Source: Chara braunii (lineage: Eukaryota > Streptophyta > Charophyceae > Charales > Characeae). Taken from it: a DNA stretch of 49,358 nt. Below the pieces are notes generated by a model. The model was not told the DNA's origin. It saw only the letters and a list, made by a program, of their open reading frames with translations, and searched no databases. The translations under genes and the position numbers were made by a program. Location: contig BFEA01000252.1 in assembly GCA_003427395.1 (NCBI GenBank), forward strand, positions 800,630-849,987, read 5' to 3'. This document shows positions 44,061 to 49,358 of this stretch, one piece after another (the first letter of the stretch is position 1; the number at the start of each line of letters is the position of its first letter).

Positions 44061-44930
44061 GGGTTCAACACTCATAATGACTCGAGAAAGACATTGTAGA
44101 TTGTTCGTGCAATGAAAATATAAAGTATACCCATGAAATTCATCCGGAAGTCGAACCATGTTGGCACAAACATCCGCGCGTGAGTCAGAAAAAAATTGTT
44201 GTCTGTCTCTCAGCAAACCAATAAAACCAAGGCAACAAGTGGGCGAATCATCCTGAGCAAACAAAAGTTGTTTCGCACGCCGAATCAACTCCTCTTTCAA
44301 TGTGTCGGGAATCAACAAATATTTTGCCGAAGTGAAATTCTGCCGACAGTTGACCGTCTACATCTTCGAAAGAAACGTTAGTCTAAGAGACAATCTCCAA
44401 TCTCATACGCCTCATCATTAAATGCGACAACAAAAAATTTTTTCGAGCGAAAGAGGCTAAATCTATTCACTCGAATCCGTCTCACATGATAGAGACTCGG
44501 AGGACCGAAAGAACTTTATCGATCATTCAACCATAGCAATATGTGAAGGAAAATCCTCTTAATTTGAGGGATATCCTCTTTAATTGGATTCGCATCATGG
44601 ACTATGACAAAATTTATATTTACCGAAATCTCGTAACGGATTAGGAGGCGCAAAAACATATCGCATAATATGTCATTCTTGCTTTGTCATGAAAATATAA
44701 CTTCGTCGAGGGTTCCTCGCGCTTCCATCCCAAAATCGCGGCTCGTCTCGCTCCAAAAAGACTCCGTGCAGGTTGTAAACCAATCGCCCTTTCTATATCA
44801 TACCGGCGCGTAACCGTGTCGACACTGTTATCCAATCTATTGCCGCCTCGCGTGTAAGAAACAATCGAATAATCACCGCTCCTGTAGACATCTAAACGAC
44901 AAAGTAATAACTTTGTCAATATAAATTTAT
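44034..44930 (-). pseudogene. Unrecognised decayed protein-coding stretch
   Basis: Minus-strand frames at 44930-44641, about 44650-44500, and 44340-44034 together read like one degraded protein of some 280 residues, with varied composition and few low-complexity runs. Examples are DVYRSGDYSIVSYTRGG, NINFVIVHDANPIKEDI, PDTLKEELIRRAKQLLF and VRLPDEFHGYTLYF. Two or three frameshifts and stops separate the pieces. I recognise no family. It abuts the nad2 fragment and may have arrived with the same insertion or belong to another element. Confidence 0.35.
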
Positions 44931-45858
44931 ATGCACTAATCTCTTACTCCAACTCCCTTTTCCCTTGGGCCACATTTTTGTGTCACAGTCCGACCACGAA
45001 GGTGGTACCTACCTGCATTCCATCCAATATTAGTAGGTACATGAACTGAGTTTCTTTTGGCACTAGTTCCCCGTATGTCGGTGGTTGGAGACACCCAAAA
45101 GGGAGCTAATTTCAGTCTTCCCACACTTGAAAAGATAAAAAAATGACTACCCTTAGCTACGGAACACCCTACCCTCTAGAAAGTGGTCTGGAATACCCCT
45201 TCTCCTCGCCCGAACACATTGTTCAAATCTTAAAAGTTGGGCGGGATCCACGACAATAAAGGATGGTATTCCCCCGTTGAACGGTTCACTCTGGGTCAAT
45301 AACAGGGTCGGCTCCTAAAGCAACGAACCCCTGCTCCAAATGCTTCCTAGAGAGAAGTCTCAATTTCTAGGTGTAATCATTTTCCTAAACTTTTCACTGG
45401 GGTTCGACTTGGACGGAAAAAAAAAGGTTAGAAAAGAAATTTGAGACTCTTTTGGACGAGCAGAGAAAGAAAGGTCGTTCGGGATAGAACGAGATATTCA
45501 TTGGGAAAATCTCAATTTTATTTATTTTTAGTTTTTTTCTTCATCCGAAATTTTTTCCTTTCGGTACCCAATAACCTTTTCCTTTTTCAATGTGTTGTTC
45601 TTTATGACATGCAGATAGGTATGGAGTCGAAGAGAGAGAAGCTTTCTCGTCATTTTTTTTATCAGACTCAATGCAAGTTTTTCTCACATACATCCTTTTA
45701 CCTACCTGCACAACACAAAATCATACATATGCCAACCAAGTCACCCCGCCTTTCCCAGATGCATGAGTCACACACTTTACTCTACCTTTCCCTGAATGCA
45801 AAGCAAAGTTATGCAAGGTGTAGGTTCACGCAGGTGTGCAAAGGGAACTGAGTCACAA

Positions 45859-46310
45859 CTGACCTTGAGTGAGGTTGACGATGACTCACTCACGAAAGCC
45901 AAGTATTTTTCCCAAAAGAAAACCAACCTCATAACTCAAAAGTAGCGGCTGTCCACAAAAGAAAAAAAAAAAAAAAAAAAAAAAAGTCCTCAAGCGTCAC
46001 CACGGACACAGGCGCCACTCATAAGAACCGAGGCGAGAGAGCCCTTGAGAAAAGTACTCTCATTTACACGTCCCGCGTGGTTTCACCACAATCTGACCTT
46101 GAGTGAGGTTGACGATGACTCACTCACAAAAGCCAAGTATTTTTCCCAAAAGAAAACCGACCTCATAACTCAAAAGTAGCGGCTGTCCACAAAAGGAAAA
46201 AAAAAAAAAAAGTACTCTCATTTACAAGTCCCGCGTGGTTTCACCACAAACTGACCTCATAACTCAAAAGTACTCTCATTTACAAGTCCCGCGTGGTTTC
46301 ACCACAAACT
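45859..46310 (+). repeat. Recent tandem duplication of about 234 bp
   Basis: CTGACCTTGAGTGAGGTTGA at 45859 recurs at 46093, and about 110 bp are identical except for three changes. The block AGTACTCTCATTTACA-GTCCCGCGTGGTTTCACCACA appears at 46052, 46211 and 46270. The copies are much more alike than copies A and B of the host repeat. Confidence 0.9.
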
Positions 46311-47283
46311 CAATGATACCTCATCCACTGAGAATAGTTTCACCCCAATCCCAAATCCTATTTCTTCCAATCACCACGTCTGACCTCCAATGTCCGCCAC
46401 AATACGCGTCACAACCTCAATTCTAACTCACTTGGTCCCAAATTGGGTCCCAAGTGATTCCACGTTGCCGCCGCACACCAAATGATTCTCCAAAAAAAAT
46501 AACCTGGATCGCGACACTTGTTCAAAATTAGCAGCACCTCCGGCGTCAATGCCGTAGTGCGAACACCCAATCGGCCTCGCCGCCAAATACTGTGCCGCAA
46601 AAAATGTCTATGTCGCAGCCCCAATACACCGTCGGCAAAACCCACCAGCCTCGCCTCGCAATTTCGGTAGCACCTCCCTTTAAAATGCCGCCGAATACAC
46701 CATGTCTCGGTCACTTTCTGCAGTAAAGAAAAATCTCTCGCTGCGCCACATAGAAATTTTAGCAGCACATTCCCTCAAAATCACTACGGCGCAACCTCCT
46801 CACTTAGTGCCATTTACTACCAAGCAGGTTGTCAGACAACACTTCCCTGTCGTGGGCCTCTTGTCGCACGATCCGAGTCTGTCGCAGCCTTCTTGCGGCT
46901 GCAACTAACATACAGCAGCCACAACACAAGCACAAGGGTGGCGCAAGGAGTTCCCAACCTCTAGTTGTGGCTGCCTTCACCTCTCTCAATCCATTGCAGA
47001 CCTCCACTTCTCCTCCAACAACAACTCCCTTCCTCCTCCAGCATCATCTCCGCACAGTAGCAACCAACCACTATTCACTCGAGTGAATGTCCCAACAACA
47101 CTGCCACATTTGTGAGGCTGCTGGGTAGGAGGCTGGCTTTTATAGTTGCTGAAGGGAGCTGCCCAACACTTCTTTACCCCAGGCGAATTCACGAGTTCAA
47201 GTTGAACCATGGATTTGAGCCGAATCGATGACTTAGTGTGGATCAGCCTGGGCCACACACTTACGCAGGCAGTTACTCTTAAC

Positions 47284-47600
47284 CTACGTTACCGAATGTA
47301 CACGTATGGGGCCTTTCCGTACGAAACGTACAAATAATATATGTACGGGAACCTGTACGCCCCCGTACGAACCGTACAAAAAAAAAACAAAAAAAAACAA
47401 AGTCATCCAAAAAATCCGAAAAAAACATATGTGATGTAACATCCTAAAAAAGAAACATTTGTCTGAGCACCATCTGCATATTCTTATTAGAATTGGAGAT
47501 AAAAAATAAAAACAGTCGTACGGGGCCTTGAGTACGAGTAGCGTACAAGAAATGAGTACAACTCGTACTTGTACGGGGGTGAGTACAAGTCGCAACGTAG
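47284..47600 (+). mobile_element. hAT-like MITE with 14 GTAC motifs
   Basis: It starts CTACGTTACC at 47284 and ends inverted GCAACGTAG at 47600; the termini match over 13 of 18 bases. The flanking 8-mers are CTCTTAAC (47276-47283) and CTTTTAAC (47601-47608), seven of eight identical. Seven GTAC palindromes lie in the first 95 bp and seven in the last 85 bp, none between. Clustered subterminal motifs are typical transposase-binding arrays. No coding frame. Related GTAC-bearing debris lies at 47728-47765. Confidence 0.75.
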
Positions 47601-47771
47601 CTTTTAACTGCCTGTATTTTATTTTTCTTTCTTTTACCTAAGCTATCTCGTAATTCTTGCCATTTTCAAAACACTTTTCCAGTTCTTTTTTTGACTATTT
47701 TTTGAAGAGCTGTGACTCTTCAAAGTCCAACGTACCGGGCACATATTTGAGTACAAGTACGTTGCGGGCAG

Positions 47772-48590
47772 ACCGAACTTAGCCATTTTTCAAAATGGCT
47801 GTTCGGTTTGCATGGTTCTGGCCTTAGAAGTCGCACTCATGCCTAAACAAGTGCAGTTAGGCGTAATCGCAGTCGTCTCCTTTCTTTATTTATTTATTTT
47901 TACCTTTTCGTTTTCTTTGGAAGGAACAACTCGTTTTATTCGCAACGAGTTGTCTCCCTTTCCTACGCAGTCCTTTCACAATGTCGAACTAGAGTTTAGC
48001 TCAGCAGGGTCTTCTTTCCCCTGCCTTGCGTTTGTATCTGGTGCAAGATAGGCGTCTGATATAGGCGCGCGGCCCAAGAGAGCTGCCCGTTTCCAAAAAC
48101 AGACGGGTGCTCTCTGGTTGGCTTCCCTCTCTCTCTCTCTCTTTGAATCCCGAAAGTCTCGACCGTTGTTAGCGGTCAGCTAGCTGCCGTGACCGCCCTA
48201 CAAGAGAGAGGCCACTAAAGGCCCGACACCTCAAAAAAGTTTGTTCGTCCACCAGAAAACGACCAATCGCACCTCGCAAACTGAAACCTCCCGAGGCACA
48301 TGCAGAGAGTCGCCAAAACCCACACCCGGACGTAGCCGCATTGTCACGGCAAGTTCATTCAACTTTGCTCATCCTAGTGATGGCAAGTCATTCGTTTCGT
48401 TGAACGAACGGGCATGACTTATGAAAAGAACAAACAAATCTAAAATAAAATCTAAGAAAATATAGAGAAGAAAAGGAAAAAAACTTACAAAAAAAAAGAG
48501 GAAAACGGCAGCCCGTGAATACGGGCGCCGTCTACAACTGATGGGGCGTTCAAGTCCCCATCAGTTCCCTTTTCGCCAACTGGCGCTTCG
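47772..48590. other. Second series of perfect hairpins
   Basis: Inverted repeats follow at 47772-47807 (16-18 bp arms with one bulge), 47926-47953 (10-bp stem), 48077-48115 (7 plus 5 bp), 48172-48196 (7), 48385-48420 (7 plus inner), 48505-48531 (5 plus 6) and 48538-48564 (9). This resembles 16657-17737 in design though not obviously in sequence, and each series follows a copy of the same large repeat. A short (CT)n lies at 48128-48142. Confidence 0.7.
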
Positions 48591-48689
48591 TCCGTTTCTT
48601 AGTACAAAGTTTTTTTTTTTTTTATGTGTCCCCATCTCGTGGCTTTTCAACCACGCACTCTGTGATGCTGACTTTTGCTCAAGTCCTTA

Positions 48690-49358
48690 AGAAATATATA
48701 CATATATATATATACGATATATATGCAGGGTCACCAGCCCGTATGTACGGAGGTCCCCGGGCAGACCTCCGAACGTATGGGCATTCGGGGTCCCGTACGG
48801 GGTCCGAACTTGACAACGTTCGACCCCCGCCAATAATTATTTCGGGGCCTAAAAATATTTTTTTTTTCTGAATTGTTTTTTGTGAGTTCTCTGTGACATG
48901 AGGTACATGCCTATAAATTTTCAAGACATTTGGCTTAGCCAAATAAGAATTAAAAACCGCCAAAGATGGCGGTCTCAAAACGTGCTCGGCCAAGTTTTTT
49001 TTCACTTTTTACTTTTGTTTTCACTTTAGTTTAGGGTCTAAACAATTTTATTATTTTTTGAAATTGTTTTAGTGGATTTTGGGTTATGTGAAGTACACAT
49101 TTTTAAATTTTCAGGGTATTTAGCAATGCCAAAAAAAAAAGAAAAATCTCTAAAGATGGCGGTGTCGAAAACGTGCTCGTGCATTCGTTAAATTTAATTT
49201 ATTTATTTTTTTAGTAGTAGTATTTGTTTTTCGTATTTTATGTTTATTTCAAAATTGGTAAGGAATTTGGATGTAATGGTCAGACAAATCTTGCGTAATT
49301 TATTTTTCTTCATAACATATTATTTTTTTTAATTTTTTTGATGATTTTTTTTTTTTTT
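48690..49358 (+). repeat. Dispersed AT-rich repeat module (copy 2), runs off the right edge
   Basis: From (TA)n and CAGGGTCACCAGCCCGTA at 48726 it matches 20961-21410 in order, including both AAAGATGGCGGT segments, and then continues into the TTGGTAAGGAATTTGGATGTAATG module at 49255 seen also at 21771. The right end is outside the window. Confidence 0.8.

Larger units (their letters stand above)
41838..47200 (+). repeat. Large non-coding repeat, copy B
   Basis: Collinear with copy A (13584-16660) through the anchors listed there. The part between about 42310 and 45030 corresponds to only about 700 bp in copy A, so roughly 2 kb was inserted here, including mitochondrial-type nad2. The 3' third shares with copy A the GCAGACCTCCACT and TTTTATAGTTG-TG segments near 46996 and 47138. 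The level of divergence suggests two old, independent copies. Confidence 0.75.

Noticed and set aside
1-49358. Bacterial origin of the window, suggested by the type IA topoisomerase
   Set aside because: Chromovirus, SINEs, PLE, hAT and Harbinger remnants, U6 sequence and the organelle-type leader all indicate a eukaryotic nuclear genome.

Overview
This 49 kb window looks like nuclear DNA of a green-lineage eukaryote. The evidence is a plant-type chromodomain Ty3/gypsy retrotransposon, a plant-like mitochondrial nad2 fragment, a plant-type PBS after an LTR, tRNA-derived SINEs, and a bacterial-type (type IA) DNA topoisomerase I gene with an organelle-targeting-like N-terminus and a C-terminal SWIB domain. 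A repeat-rich streptophyte alga (a charophyte such as Chara) fits, but this is inference. Only one intact host gene can be supported: the topoisomerase at 26390-30130. Almost everything else is transposable-element debris, tandem repeats and organelle-derived DNA.

Layout. 1-5262: 3' part of a chromovirus (RT, RNase H, integrase, chromodomain, 3' tail) with two in-frame amber stops. 5263-9100: AT-rich and simple-repeat DNA. 9130-12044: decayed mobile DNA with a Penelope-like reverse transcriptase, then a Josephin-like cysteine-protease domain with its Cys/His/Asn set visible, then a RING-like Cys/His domain. 12800-13170: fragment of a dispersed hAT-like family. 13584-16660: copy A of a large non-coding repeat containing a 54-bp VNTR, followed by a run of perfect hairpins and a truncated U6-like sequence (16657-17737). 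19412-22039: nested hAT-like elements with 8-bp target duplications; one carries mitochondrial-type DNA (tRNA-Leu-like plus LSU rRNA fragment). 22746-24600: PIF/Harbinger remnant. 24763-24990: tandem tRNA-SINE units.

25829-26187: assembly gap whose two flanks are the same 72 bp. 26390-30130: organellar topoisomerase I. 30650-36510: microsatellites, higher-order tandem repeats and LTR relics. 36959-37434: full-length SINE with a 13-bp target duplication. 39240-41400: LTR with PBS and a decayed interior. 41838-47200: copy B of the large repeat, interrupted by about 2 kb that includes a nad2 fragment and an unrecognised decayed protein. 47284-47600: small hAT-like element with 14 GTAC motifs. 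47772-48590: a second hairpin series. 48690-49358: another copy of the dispersed AT-rich family.

The genes do not form a pathway. The topoisomerase would act on chloroplast and/or mitochondrial DNA; the rest records layered transposition and organelle DNA insertion. The least expected content is the Josephin-like plus RING-like pair beside a Penelope-like RT, and the mitochondrial DNA held between the terminal repeats of a non-autonomous transposon.
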